The position numbers and the translations under genes were made by a program. DNA of 64,000 nucleotides from Eretmocerus hayati (Eukaryota; Arthropoda; Insecta; Hymenoptera; Aphelinidae): NCBI GenBank assembly GCA_029851415.1, contig CM056742.1, positions 62,258,454-62,322,453 of the forward strand, read 5' to 3'. The stretch's first letter is position 1, and each line of letters starts with the position of its first letter. Positions 37,011 to 49,708 of the stretch are shown piece after piece. Below the pieces are notes generated by a model, which was not told the DNA's origin, searched no databases, and worked only from the letters and a program-made list of their open reading frames with translations.

Positions 37011-38340
37011 TCAGGTATCACAGCTTGAGCAAGTGAAAGCATCAGATTTCCGAAACTTTTGCTTGCACCATTGCACGGATTGTGATGCTTTCTGCAGTTT
37101 TCAAAGAATAGTATTTGATACAAAGGAGCTAGCTATAGTAAGTACCTGGGTACTGAGTGATACTTTCCGCAACCGAGATAGAAAACGCTTATTTATCTTC
37201 AGTGCTTCAATTCACTTGGCTTATGAAACATCAACAATGAGTCAAATATTTCCTTGAGCTTGGTGTACTAGGGATAAAAAGGATTACTTTGACAAAGTCG
37301 GTATCAATCAGTGAATGTGCGAAGAATGATTGTCAAAAGGTCCACTTTCGCGTGTTACCTACACAAAGGTTACCGATACTGTACTTCCAATGTAGCAAAT
37401 TGATCAATGAACCTATGTATGATTAAGATAAAATACGAATGTACACGAAACCCAAAGATGTCACGAGCCATTGCTGAAGAGAGCTATGGTCTCTTCGTTA
37501 TCTCCAAATTCACAGAGAGTGATACAACTATTGTTATCTCTTGTAGTTATGATATCATAAGAGTAAGTGTACTTCATGCTAAGATTTACATGTAGGAGAA
37601 TATACGAGTATATTTCAAAATATTTCCCTTATCTATTTTGGTATCCTGGTGACATAGGATGCTCAAGAGGAATTTAGATCGTATTTTGGTGTAATCACAC
37701 ATTCGGAATAAGTCACGCGCAAATTGAACCGAGCATCAGACATTTTTGAGTCGCGCTTGACGTCCAGTAGTCAACTTCATCTCATTCGTTAAATTCATTT
37801 CAGAGATATGAGATATGCGGCGCATGAGCCTCTTGTAATCCTTCTTAAGTCTCAAAATGCGTTTCAAATTTTCCTTTCTCACATCTTCCTCTCTCAGCAA
37901 ATTGAATATCTGCAAGAGATTCTCGCTCTCATCCTCGATGGGTTGCAGCATGTTGACCAAGACCACGAGTAGCTTCCGCGCTCAGGAAGCCACGATTTTA
38001 TACTTCAGCACGATTCATCATATCCTCAACTTGAATCATCGTCACTCCTCCTCTTTGATTCGTTATGGATGCACGCATATACAGCACGCTAGCTGAGTAT
38101 GTCTTCACTCACTGCATTGAATAGATCGGGAAAATATCCTCCGTTAGTTCGAGTTCGCAATTTGTTGTCATCGCGTCGATATAAAATCAAACGCGCGTCG
38201 ATTAGGAATACGAAATACGGAGAAGCGTGTTCTTTCATTCTCATCAACGAAAGAAACAAAAATATTTTCGTCTACGTGCCGAAATTGGGCTTATCCTCAG
38301 GAAACGAGAATTTCAGTTGAAGAAATTCAACCAAAAAAAT
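37011..38340. other. Intergenic DNA; unassigned short frames
   Basis: A minus-strand frame at 37736-37966 is Lys/Arg/Glu-rich and predicted helical, but matches nothing I recognise. A plus-strand continuation after the P-like fragment (to 37257) may be further decayed sequence. Confidence 0.4.
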
Positions 38341-38342
38341 GA

Positions 38343-38546
38343 ATTTATTGCCGCGCTGTGGAAACCGGGGAAAACCATCGTCTAAAGTTCTACTCTTCGC
38401 TTGCCAAGGAATCCGAGAGTGAAGATGAGGACGAGCAAAACGATGACATTGGGAATTCTGGAGCAGGAGGAGGAGATAGCCAGGCAGAGTCTACAGCATC
38501 CTCCAGCGGAGCAACTACCGAGCCATCTTCCAATGGACGTTCATAG
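38343..38546 (+). other. Acidic Ser/Glu-rich reading frame, unassigned
   Basis: An open frame ending at 38546 has an acidic run (about ESESEDEDEQNDD) followed by Gly/Ser-rich sequence. No ATG start is evident; the annotated-looking start would be GTG. It could be an exon-like remnant of a host or element gene. Function unknown. Confidence 0.3.
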
Positions 38547-38777
38547 AATGTCAATGCTGATTAATAGAATGAGCTTACCAAAAACGAGTACTCGAGCCGA
38601 ATTGGATGAGCGGTGAGTTTCTTTCCATGTTTTCTAGTATCAAAAAAATGCTAAGAATTTCAAAAAAGTTGGCACCGCCATTTAATCCGTTTCAAAACTT
38701 TATTACCATTTGCTACTAACCACTCTGCACCAAAATGTGAAGCAAATCAAGTAAATACTGAAGCCCAAGAACCCTGA

Positions 38778-39287
38778 ACTACAAGTGCATCTATAAATCT
38801 AAGCCCTTCAAAAGCTGAATCAGATCTGACTGTACCAAATACCAAAGCCCTAGAACCCTCAACTACAAGTGTATCTATCAATCTGAGCCCACCAAAAACT
38901 GAATCAGATACACCAACTACTGAAGCCTCAGGACCCTCAACTAAGAGTGCATCTATGAATCTGACCCCTCTAAAAGCTGAATCAGATCTGACTGCACCAG
39001 ATACTGAAGCCTCAGAACCCCCAACTACTACTGTATCTTTCAATCTTAACCCACCAAGAACTGAATCAGATACACCAACTACTGAAGCCCCAGAACTTTC
39101 AACCACATGGGCATCTATGAATACGAGCCCACCAAAAACTGAATCAGATCAGAGTACCCGAAATACTGAAGCCTCTTCGATTGAAATAATTGATAATGAT
39201 GATGATGATGTTAGCGTACTCTGTGAAATTCAGAAGAAAGAAACAGGACAAGTCAGAAGGGAACTTGATGTTTTCTTAGATGATTAA
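38778..39287 (+). other. Minisatellite-coded Thr/Pro-rich frame ending in a SUMO-interaction-like motif
   Basis: From a stop near 38775 the frame is open for about 170 residues. It consists of about eight ~20-residue (60-bp) repeats with the pattern T-E-A-x-E-P-S-T-T-x-x-S-I-N-L-S-P-P-K-T-E-S-D. After the repeats comes SSIEIIDNDDDDVSVL, a hydrophobic core followed by acids, as in SUMO-interacting motifs, then a basic/acidic C-terminus. The first ATG is at 38955. Upstream of the stop the same frame continues with one further repeat. Low-complexity coding is plausible but unproven, and chance openness of a 60-bp minisatellite is the alternative. Confidence 0.35.
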
Positions 39288-39385
39288 GATGTAGAGGACT
39301 GTGAGATCACAATCCGAGTAGTGAGACCATGGTAAGAATCACTGTTTGCTATTTGATGTTGGTAAACATTTTCTCATGCTCTTGA

Positions 39386-39673
39386 TTGTTATTACGGCCT
39401 AGAAGAGACGAATGGGGCGAGGATTATATACATTGTCTCCAGAATGAGATAGAAATTCGTACAATATCTGACAGAAAAAAATTTGAAGTATCTATCGGAT
39501 CTGGGGACAAAGGTTTCACAATCAACTATGGAATCTGGAGTAGCTTCTTAGCCAGAATCGGAGGTTTCTCCATAAACTATGGAATCTGGAGTAGCCTCTT
39601 GGACGAAATCAAAGGGTTGGCAGTGTCAAAACAAGGAAGATTCGGTGATATTCATTCTATATTTTACGAGTGA
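39386..39673 (+). other. Unassigned open frame with internal 20-residue duplication
   Basis: A 95-residue frame in which FTINYGIWSSFL and FSINYGIWSSLL are tandem copies. No family recognised. Start codon TTG-like, so coding status is doubtful. Confidence 0.25.
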
Positions 39674-39951
39674 AGGAACAAGGGAGTATTCCCGATTTTG
39701 ACAGTGATGAAAAATTCAATAACTGTGAGAGCTTCCTTCACATCTTTCTTCAAACTGCTATCCTTAGAAGATTTCGTCTGCAAACGCTTCTTAAATTTCA
39801 TGAATCCTGAAAAACAACAAAAATTGAGAGAAATTCAAAATTTTTAGAAATTGGATTGGAAAGTGAACATATTGAGGGAAATGATAAGTTAAGGATAGTT
39901 AAATATTTGAAAATGTTGAATGTTAATCATGCTTTCTTGATGAATGAAATA

Positions 39952-41098
39952 CAATAGAACTCGGTTATAACGAGCTCTAAGGGATCGGCAATATTTGCTT
40001 GTTATAACTGATGCTCGTTATAACCGAGATTGACTCAAAATGGTTGGATCTACGTGTATATAAAGTGAATAAGTGATGAATTGATCGTCTTACATTGAAG
40101 AATATCAGATAATCCAGTTTTACTTCAAATAATAGACGATCAATGTTATACACAAATAACTTATGAGAGAAATATTCACTTGGATGTGTACATAGATGAG
40201 TAGTTCCACGCAAAACAGACCTACGAAAGAGGGTCATGTCTTAAATTTTTTTCTTGACTCTTCCATTCGATCCTTTGGTACAAAATATGAACTCATTACT
40301 ACCTATTGGGTCCCAAAAAAATTTTCCAGGCACCTTCAACGTACATTACTTTGTTCTTTTGAATTATTTTCAACAAAAAAGTTAGGGTATTTTTTTCAAT
40401 AAAATGAATTTTTCTCGAATTCGTTTTGAGATACAGAGATGCGATTTCCGGCACCCTTCCTCGTAGGTCTGTTTTGCGCGGAACTACTCAGATATAGATT
40501 CACAGTCGAAAAGATGAATGAAAGATACAATGCCGATTTAGGAATTGCAGTATTGAGCACTTCATCTCATATTATCATAACCACGACCCACAAGATTGTA
40601 TCCTTCATCAATTCAGAGATCAATGCTTGTTTCTTGGCTCGTAGATTACATATTTAACATTTTTTTCCACTAAGTAGTGGTGAGAAAACTCATCATCAAT
40701 ATTTTTATTAGTAACATGGAAGTTGTCATAATCTTCAAGATTGTTGAAATCGTTGAACTGCTCACACCGCAGATTTTACAAAATTCCGCATTACTTTGTC
40801 CTTTCCCTTGCAAAAGCTTTCCATTCATTAGTTTTCATGTTGCTTGTGTCGACTTCACTGGTTTCAATATAATGATACCTGTTCACAAATAGTGCCAAGC
40901 TCTCAAAATCACCATCGCGTAGTGTTGAAATTGTATCTGCTCGCTATAGCAGAGGGGCGAAATTTTGGGCGAAATTTGGCTTGTGATAACCAAGGCTGAT
41001 TCCATTGACTTAGTACACAAACCAACCAAATTTTCAAAATTTGCTCGTTATAACCGAGTTCTTGTTATAACCGAGCTCGTTATAACCGAGTTCTACTG
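39952..41098. mobile_element. Non-autonomous Tc1/mariner/pogo-type transposon with TA duplication
   Basis: The left end CAATAGAACTCGGTTATAAC directly follows TA (39950-39951). The right end GTTATAACCGAGTTCTACTG directly precedes TA (41099-41100). Terminal inverted repeats of about 24 bp and further CTCGTTATAACCGAG copies just inside both ends agree with this superfamily. No transposase frame is present. Confidence 0.8.
40198..40489. mobile_element. 292-bp MITE nested in the TA-type transposon
   Basis: GAGTAGTTCCACGCAAAACA (40198) is the reverse complement of the right end at 40461-40489, apart from one mismatch in 29 bp. AGAT directly flanks both ends and may be the target duplication. Confidence 0.8.
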
Positions 41099-41100
41099 TA

Positions 41101-41880
41101 GATAAAATATTAACCAAATTGTATTATGTATATTGCTGTCCTTCGAATTCCAATAAACCTATTCATCTCGACTGTTTTGTTATCAATATCTATCCTATTC
41201 CTCTTCCTGGATTGGGAAAGAATTGAGCAATTTTGATAGAATCCTATGAATTCTCAAAAAAAAAAAAAAAAATTGGGAAAAAATCAAACTATTGCTACAA
41301 AAAAAAACTGAGAAGGGCACTCAAAAGTCATGAAAAATCTATAACTACTTATCTCTTAAGTAAAATCCGATGCGAATGATTTTATGTCAAGTGCATGCAG
41401 AGGTGAACATCGTTCGCATTGACCGCTGCACGAAGTAAGAAAAAGATCGCACGCAGCAATAAGTCATGTAACAATCTCAAGCATGAAGTAATACCGCGCG
41501 CTTATCACGCGCGTGTAGCGTAACAAATCTCCATTCACATCTCGAGAAGAATCAAACGAAAAGTATGTCCATGTCGAGTGCATACAGAGGTTAAGATCGT
41601 TCGCACAGTGCATTCACCGTATGCTAACCGCAGGTGTAGAGACCGCGCGCGTAATCTGCTATTAACACACACTAAAGTACGCCGTCCGAAGGAAATCCGG
41701 TTCTTTGCGCGCACTGATATAACTCACACAGGAGCACCAGAGCCAACCAGCTTGCGTGTCGGTGAGATGTAAACATCATTGCTGCGACATTTACCGAATT
41801 TTGCTCAATATTGTACAAAAGTCATAACTTCTTCATTCGATAAAAAATATAGAGATCGAGATGTGATAAGACTCAGGAAT
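41101..41880. repeat. Intergenic DNA with a diverged direct repeat
   Basis: GTCAAGTGCATGCAGAGGTGAACATCGTTCGCA at 41388 recurs in variant form at 41575-41608. The surrounding ~190 bp may be a two-copy tandem duplication. No gene seen. Confidence 0.4.
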
Positions 41881-41885
41881 TATTA

Positions 41886-42235
41886 AGGTTAACGCCAGGT
41901 AGCTGAAGATGATCATCTTCTGAGAAGGCTTGCAAGCTCTCTGGTGGCTTTGTACAACCTTGGACATTTCTCAAGGTTAAAGCCAGGTAGCCGAAGATGA
42001 TGTCTAGGATGGTCTATTCCTGGAAGAGCTTGTAAACTCTCTGTAGTGGTGGTAAAAGCTGATGGAAAGAGGGCTGATGGTGGCTTTGTCCAACCTTGGA
42101 CATTTCTCGAGGTTAAAGCCAAGTAGCCGAAGATGATGTCTAGGAAGGTCTTCTTCTGGGAGAGCTTGCAAGCTTTCTGTAGTGGGGGTAAAAGCTGGCG
42201 GAAAGAGGGCTGGTGGCGGCTTTGTCTAACCTACT
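41886..42235 (+). repeat. ~140-bp tandem repeat, about 2.5 copies
   Basis: Units share GGTTAAAGCCAGGTAGCCGA, AAGATGATGTCTAGGA, AGAGCTTG(C/T)AA and GGCTTTGT(C/A)CAACCT. Confidence 0.75.
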
Positions 42236-42339
42236 ACATTCTCCATGAATAAGCTTAAAGAAATTGATGTGCTACCTCTCAAAATAGGCGATCAAATTGT
42301 TGAATACTGCGATAAGCTCAAATTGCTGGGTATTGGTTA

Positions 42340-42547
42340 CTCAAAGAGACAGGGTTGTATTTGTGACGAGACATTTTTCACCGAATTTTCTACTCTAGTC
42401 CATTTTTCATTCTAAAAATCTGCACTTCTACGGATTCGGCTTTAACCATTTTGTTTCTCTCACCGTTACCTTTCTATTGTAGGTCACACTCTTCCTTCCA
42501 CGACCATCCTTCGCACGCAAAAAGTTTATCTTAGTCGGTCGTTGTCG

Positions 42548-42582
<35 letters not shown>

Positions 42583-44560
42583 TGTGCGTTGTTTTTTTTT
42601 TGGTGCACGCGTTCTCTTTAACTCTTCCATCGATCTTCCTGGAATTTATATGCGTGCTACATGACCACCCAAAGATGAGCTGAGAGGATTTACAGATCAA
42701 TTCATGCAACAATTCTCGATTTATGCCTCTAAAAATGAAATATTATCAAATTTTCCAAATAATCTTATATTTTATACATGAATATTCTCGCCTACAATCT
42801 TCATACCGAACTCCCGTTCACCTGGACAAGCAATTTTCCTGCATTTTCCGTCACTTGGTTAATGATCATTCTCCATTCCCATGTATTATCATGATTTAAA
42901 CCATAAATTCAGCACCGGTCACAAAAGAATGACTTCATATTCCCTTCTTATTCATTTTATCGGAATTCCATGTCAACCAATCGATTCATTATGGCAAGAT
43001 GAACATTTCACTAGGTCATTCAAAATTCTCCTAGGAAGTCTTTCTGCAAGATATTTCCGGAAAATGACAAAGAAATCCACAAAAACTGAAGAATCTTTGT
43101 TTCTACTACCCATAAATCGGAAACTATTCGATGAATTGATTTCTAAATCCCCTCAGCACATCTTTGGGTGCTCATCTAGGACTCATAATATTTTCAGAAC
43201 GATCGTTCATAAGTTTCGAGAGAACAAGTGCACGAAAAAGAAACGCAAACACACTGAAACATGAACTCCCTCTCCAAATAACAATTTCTCTCCAACACTC
43301 ATCAACTTCAAGAAAGAGTGTTACTTACAATAGTAAGCTCTCGGCGAGAGGCACAAAATGGTGGAAGCCGATATCGTGAAAGTGGAGATTGATAGAATGG
43401 AAAATGGAAAAGAGTAAAAAATTCCGAGGAAATGGCAAGAGATTCCGTTTTGCTTTCTCAAAGAGAAAGGGTTGTATTCGTGACAAGATATTTTTCACCG
43501 AATTTGCTACTCTAATACATTTTTCATCCTAAAAGTCTGCACTTCCACGGATTCGGCTTTAACCATTTTGTTCCTCTCGCCGTTACCCCTCTATTGTACG
43601 TCACACTTTTTCTTCCACGACCATCCTTCGCACGCAAAAAATGTATTTTGGTCGGTCATTGTCGGTGTGTGTACATGTGTATGTGTGTGTCTCCGTGAGT
43701 TGTTTTCTTTGGCACACGCGTTCTCCCGAACCCTTCCATCGATCTTCCTGGAATTCATATGCGTACTACATGACCTCCCAAAGATGAGCTGAGAGGATTT
43801 ACAGATCAATTCATGCAACAATTCTCGATTTATGCCTCTAAAAATGAAAAATTATCAAATTTTCCAAATAATCTAATATTTTATACATGAATATTCTCGC
43901 CTACAATCTTCATACTAAACTTTTGTCCACCTAAACAAACATTTTTGCTCTAACCTCCGTCACTTGGTTGATGTCGATTTCTCATTTCCGTCTATTATCA
44001 TGGTTTGGATCATAGATTTTGCATCAGTCACAAAAGTATCACCACATATTTCCTTCTTGTTCATATTATCGGAATTCCACATCAACCAATCGATTCATCA
44101 TGGCGGAATAAACATTTCACTAGGTCCTTCCAAATTATTTTAAGAAGCCTTCCTACAAGATATTTTGAGAAAACGGAAATGAATTTTCAAAAAATTGGAA
44201 CTTTTTTTCTTTCACTACGCATAAATCGGAAACTGTTCCATGGATTGATCTGTAAATCCTTCCAATACATCTTTGGGTGGTCATGTAGCACTTATATGAA
44301 TTTCAGAGAGATCGATGGAAGGGTTCAGGAAAACGCGCGCGCCAAAAAAAACAACGCACACACACGGAAACATCAAGTACCTGTCAAAATTAGCATTTTC
44401 CTTCAACACAGATCAACTTCAACAAATAGTGTTAGCTACAATCGGAAGATGTCAACAAAACGAAGACAATCGGTCATCCGGATCCCCTTCCTTCAAGATT
44501 TATAGAATAAAAACTGGATTTCCCAGAGTAGGAAGTTATTCACGAAGATGATTACTCTTC
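42340..44560. repeat. Tandemly duplicated ~1.1-kb palindromic element
   Basis: Two direct copies offset by about 1110 bp (for example CAGATCAATTCATGCAAC at 42691 and 43801). Each is itself an inverted repeat. Frames 42428-42712 (-), 42881-43380 (+), 43591-43821 (-) and 44005-44551 (+) all give versions of the same peptide (HELICKSSQ, IFGWSCSTH, RKSVTYNRK). A (GT)n tract at 42549-42581 has expanded in one arm. No known domain. Confidence 0.75.
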
Positions 44561-44999
44561 AGGACGTCTACGTCGCGAACGGGATTTTTGACTCGTTCCT
44601 GCATAGCGGAGGACAAGTCGAAAGCCGCGTTTACACAGTAGGATAGCTAAAAAATTTCTTTGGTTCAGAAAAATTCTACAAGTCCTGAGAAAAATTCTAC
44701 AACCTGGGTTTCTCTCAAGTTCCTATTCAGTATTCCGTGATTAACAGTAATTAGGTTTTGACTTTTGTTTAAATGCAGTCAGGTGATTGATTTGCAGAGG
44801 TTTGGGAGGCGATTGTGGTGTGAAGGTGATGGAATATAGGACGTTGACACAAGGGCTTGGGTTTAGAAAATATTCCTACTGTAGAAAAGCAAACAGAGAA
44901 TTGGGGAAAACCGATAAGGTAGAATCTTTTTTTCGACAGGGTAAAATTTTTGTAGATCCAGAGTTTTTCGCTACGTGCAAAGGTTAAGGGGCGGCAGGA

Positions 45000-47320
45000 T
45001 GGGGGGGGGGTGAGCTAGGTTTCTAGCCGAGGGATTGGGTGATGTCTCGGGGAGTTCGGTCCTCTCATCTCTATTCTGCGATAGTTAATCTCAAAGAATG
45101 ATACAATTTCCATAGATTTCCGGGGGTGATACCACTCATAGGTGGGATCGAGAAGAACATTCGATGGTTTCTTTCAAAATTTGATGAACCTGTGAGGAAT
45201 GGGTTACCCGGGTACCGCACCTCGAGCATGATTCGACTGTTATACGATTATACAGGAATCAGCAATATCCTGAAGATTATACCTCGATTCTCTAGCTCTA
45301 TGATCACAATTCTCGATGACGGAATAGACGACAGATAGCTCCTATTTTGAATCTACCAGAGAATTGAGCCTGCAAGGAGGTTGGAGCGCTGATTCCCCAT
45401 CCTGGTCCATTCTAAAGATAGAATCTCATCTCATGTTACGAGAAACCACCACACAACGACAAAAAGCAGAGCGTGATCCAATAGCCGACGGATCGGGCGA
45501 TGTCTATCGAACCAAATCTTAGCTCTGTCATCAAATATTTCCAGGAAGAGTCTATATTAACAGATTCCCGGGCGCGAAGTTACTCCTGGTTAGGGCCGAG
45601 AAGAAAATTCGATGGTTTCCTCCAAAATCTGACCATTCAACGATTGAATCTTCCGGCGACTACACTACGAGCATTATTTAAGAGTTGTTCGATTTTTGAG
45701 GGATCGAATCGCCGATGCTCTGGCTCTGTGATCCTCGATGACGGGATGGGACGCAAATGGTTTCAGACGTGAATCTACGAGTGACTGTTACTGCAAGGAG
45801 ATTCGAGCGCTTGGTCTGCATTCTGGACATTTTGACAAGTAGTATCTGATCTCATGTTGCGAGTGCTGGGTGACCATACAACGACCATGAATGGACAATG
45901 ATCTAATAGTTAAGTAATCGGGAGATGTCCCAAAATCGTGATTATGGAATCTCAGTGACGGGATCAATAGTCTCAAGCCCGAGTCACTTGCTAGTGAGGG
46001 AAGAAGATTCGGACCCGAATTTAGATTTGGACCCGAAACCATCTGTACCCTATACGGTCATCGGGAATTGTGGTCACAGAGATAGCGGATTGGATTTCGA
46101 ATCCTTAGGATATTGCTCAATCCTTCAGCTCCAGAGCACACTTGGTTCATGCTCGTGGTATGTTTAACAGATTATGTACATCTCCCCGTGACTCAGGATC
46201 AAATTCAATCCGAGGAAATGACCTGATTCAGCAGAGAACACTTGAATCTTCTTCCCCGTCACTATCGGATAGTAGATTCACGCCAAGGAATCTACGAGAA
46301 CCGGCGGATTTTTGAGATTTTGGGCCAGAGAACTGAAGATTCAGGATTGATTTTCCAGAGAACTCTTTCGATCGATCATTAGATACTGTTTCGCTCATTA
46401 CCGTTGTATGGTCACCCAGCCATCGCAACATGAGATCACATTCTGCTTTTGGATTTGATCAGAATCGAGGGTGGACGCTCTAATCTTCTTGCAATCCCGG
46501 ACCCCTCATGAATTAGAGCCTAAAAGTATTCACGGTACGTGCGGTCATCAGGGATTCTGATCGCACAGCTAGAGAATCGGGATTCCAATCGCCAGCATAT
46601 TGCTCGACTTTTCGTTCGCTGAACATACTAAGCTCAGTCTCGTCATATGGTGATCGGGAAACAAAATTCTTCCCTCGACTGGGAATCAGATTGAGTCCGA
46701 GAGTATGTTTCGATTTAGCAGAAAACAATCGAATCATCCACCCAACACTATCGAGGAGTAGTTTTAAGCCTGGAATTCTATTGAAATCTTCTTCTTCTTG
46801 AGATTTTTGATAACAGGGCTAATATTCCAGAATCACACGTCGTGGGATATCTCCCGATCCCTAGGCTGTTGAATTACGTCTCAATTCTGGGTCATCGTCA
46901 GGTCGCCGTGTTTATCGCGACATGGGACCGGATCCTACTTGTGAAGATGACCAGAATGCCGAGTTAGGCCCCGAATCTCCTTGCAGGCTCCATTTTCTTG
47001 TAGATTCAGACCCAAAACCATCTGTACTCTATAGTGTCATCGAGAATTGTGGTCACAGAGCGAGCGGATCGGAGTTCGAATCCTCAGGATATTGCTTGAT
47101 CTTTTGGGCACTGAGCACACCTCGCTTATGCTTGTGGTATGGTAACAGGATGACGTAAGTCTTCCCGTGACTCAGGGTCAGATTCAATCCGTGGGAATGG
47201 TCAGATTTATGGGAAAATACTCGAATCTTCCCTTCGGTCAATCTTGAGTAATAGATTCACGACGGAGAATCCACAAGAACCGATGGATTTTCGAGACCTG
47301 GGATCAGACAGCTGAGGATG
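45000..47320. repeat. Diverged long tandem repeat, period about 450-490 bp
   Basis: CCGAGGGATTGGGTGATGTC (about 45028), CGACGGATCGGGCGATGTC (about 45484) and GTAATCGGGAGATGTCCC (about 45915) mark three units. The GGACCCGAAACCATCTGTAC-type segment recurs at about 46030 and 47005, with a more divergent copy near 46520. Encoded frames are not conserved. Confidence 0.55.
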
Positions 47321-47339
47321 CCGGACTGAACTCCCTCAG

Positions 47340-48360
47340 GACTGTTGGTCCATGCCGACTTCGCCCCTATGGCTGCCCACACAACACACTTTGGTGGCCG
47401 GGAAATCTCGGATCCGTGCTCACCGATCCGAGGATAACCCGAGAACGCTCCTTACTCGACTCTCCTAGCTCGATCTCGCTAAAAATCGCGTCTGTGCCCC
47501 CGCAGCCACCCAAGCAACCTGAGTTGGAGGCAGGGCGTAGTCATATTTGCATACAGTGACCTCAAATTACCTAAAAAGGAACCTAGCTCTCGACTTCCAA
47601 TACCGCAAGGGGGACACCATGTCCTGGGGTGTGACGACCCTCCGGCCCCAGTTACTGGGACACCGTACCTGGGCTTAGGCCCGAAGCCGGCAGGGAGAAG
47701 ACTGGCTCCGAGACTGGTGCTCGGCGCTTTGACTTCTTCCGGAAACCGCAAGGGGGGTTGGGGCATGGCGCCTCATCCCTGGGGTGTGACGACCCTCCGA
47801 CCCCAGTTACCACCCGCCGGAGCGAGGAGACCGCACATCTCCATCCGGCACCACGGGAGTGGGTGAGTCTAGGGACTCAAATTGGGATCGCCCTCGGGCG
47901 ATAACAATGCGAGCCCGTGAGACTCATCCATCATCCCGAGGGACTCTTTGGGCTCTCAGGAAGCCTAAAAGAGTCCCAAACCCCCCCACCGAGGGGTGGG
48001 CATCGGTCTCGTGCTGGGGGCCGTGCCCGAAAGTCGGTAGTCGGGGCGGAGGACTGAGCCATCACCGAGCCTGGCTCGGTGTTGGTTATCCTCCAACCCG
48101 ACGCGCTGGCAGGGCGTATCCCTGCCCCGCGCCCATGGGAGCAACCGAGGTTGAGCCGAAAGGCAGGGACCCGGTATACAAAAGCCAATATTCCTCTCGA
48201 CTTCCAAGATCGATGGTGGTCTACGGCAACCCCCGCCCCCGTGGCCTGCGATATAACACGATGCGGTGGCTGGGTGATTTCAAATTCGTCCTCCACGACT
48301 CGAAAATACGATGGAACCCCCTTTCATTCGACTCTACAAGCTCCAAGCTTTGAGACAGGT
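47340..48360. other. GC-rich block, probably retroelement-derived
   Basis: Sharply higher GC than both flanks. It contains two copies of CCTGGGGTGTGACGACCCTC (about 47619 and 47779) and two of a CCGCAAGGGGG segment. Overlapping open frames on both strands reflect GC content. It may be a LINE untranslated region, but I cannot assign it. Confidence 0.4.
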
Positions 48361-48976
48361 CGGAATCATGTAACAGCACTCAAATCTCCTTGTTAATTTT
48401 ATAAATCAGTCGATTCACACTCACAACTTTGCGAAATCCCAGTCATTCTGGAGAGTTCTGATAACAAAGCTAAGCGGCCACGGTTACGCTCGGGGAGATA
48501 TTATGCAATTCTCCGGCCGAAAGACGACACTTCATTCATGTGTGTCATATTTGACTCAGAGTTGCAATCTCTCTTTGTCATTTGTGATCTCGATTTGCTC
48601 TGGAGGACACGGAGAACCGTGACATAAAATTGCACCTCCTCGTAGTGTCTAGTTTCCAGTGATTGCGTGATACACTATTTCGTCACTCTTTTCCAGTAGA
48701 TTAACGCCTGAAACTTAATGTACGATCCATCCTTGATATTTGAGACTGCACGACTGGGGAATTGGGATTATGATTGAATCATGCACCTCTCTTCATTATG
48801 TCACCAAATAAATCTTGGCTCAATGCTTGTAGGAAGGTAACCGGATTCGTTAACTTTTTTCGCAACTTGAAACAGGATCCCGCTTGTGAAAATGGGCAGA
48901 AATAGGAACAGGCACTTGTTACAGAATCGTTGATTATTCTTTCACAAACACTCACTCACTCATATCCCTTATGATT

Positions 48977-49464
48977 AACAAAGGCTATCTATTCAACGGA
49001 ATTACGGTATATAGTAGCGTTCCCCTGATAATAATACTAATTAATGAATAATTAATAGTTAACAAGGGCTATCTGTTCAACCGAATTACGGTATATAGTA
49101 GCGTTCCCTTGATAATATTACTAAATAATGAATAATTAATAGTTAACAAGGGCTATCTGTTCAACCGAATTACGGTATATAGTAGCGTTCCCTTGATAAT
49201 AATACTAAATAATGAATAATTAATAGTTAACAAGGGCTATCTGTTCAACCGAATTACGGTATATAGTAGCGTTCCCTTGATAATAATACTAAATAATGAA
49301 TAATTAATAGTTAACAAGGGCTATCTGTTCAACCGAATTACGGTATATAGTAGCGTTCCCTTGATAATAATACTAAATAATGAATAATTAATAGTTAACA
49401 AGGGCTATCTGTTCAACCGAATTACGGTATATAGTAGCGTTCCCTTGATAATAATACTAAATCA
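48977..49464. repeat. 84-bp tandem repeat, about 5.8 copies
   Basis: Starts at 48978, 49062, 49146, 49230, 49314 and 49398 are exactly 84 bp apart. Unit begins ACAAGGGCTATCTGTTCAAC. Inner copies are nearly identical, and the first is diverged. Confidence 0.95.
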
Positions 49465-49708
49465 ACAATCAAACTCTTTCATTCAAAAATACACAACGAT
49501 TCCATGACTTATTTCCTAATATTCCCTAGTTTTTGAGGCAATAGCGGAGCTAATATCCTCCGGGAGTAAGGGAGTGAAGAGATCGGTTTGTTGACGAAGG
49601 TTAGAATGTATGACACGAGTTGCGATTAATTAATCAATTGAAAGTTATCGAAACGAGTCCCTGAACGAATTCTTGTTAAATCACAAATTTGGCGATTTTC
49701 GGATCCAC

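Noticed and set aside
38747..39106. 119-residue minus-strand frame
   Set aside because: Antisense of the 60-bp minisatellite; the opposite strand has the more protein-like end.
47340..48360. Ribosomal DNA or a host exon cluster in the GC-rich block
   Set aside because: No recognisable rRNA core sequence and no conserved protein; the internal duplications fit a repeat better.
48977..49464. Possible CRISPR array
   Set aside because: Contiguous 84-bp units without unique spacers, in eukaryotic DNA; a plain tandem repeat.
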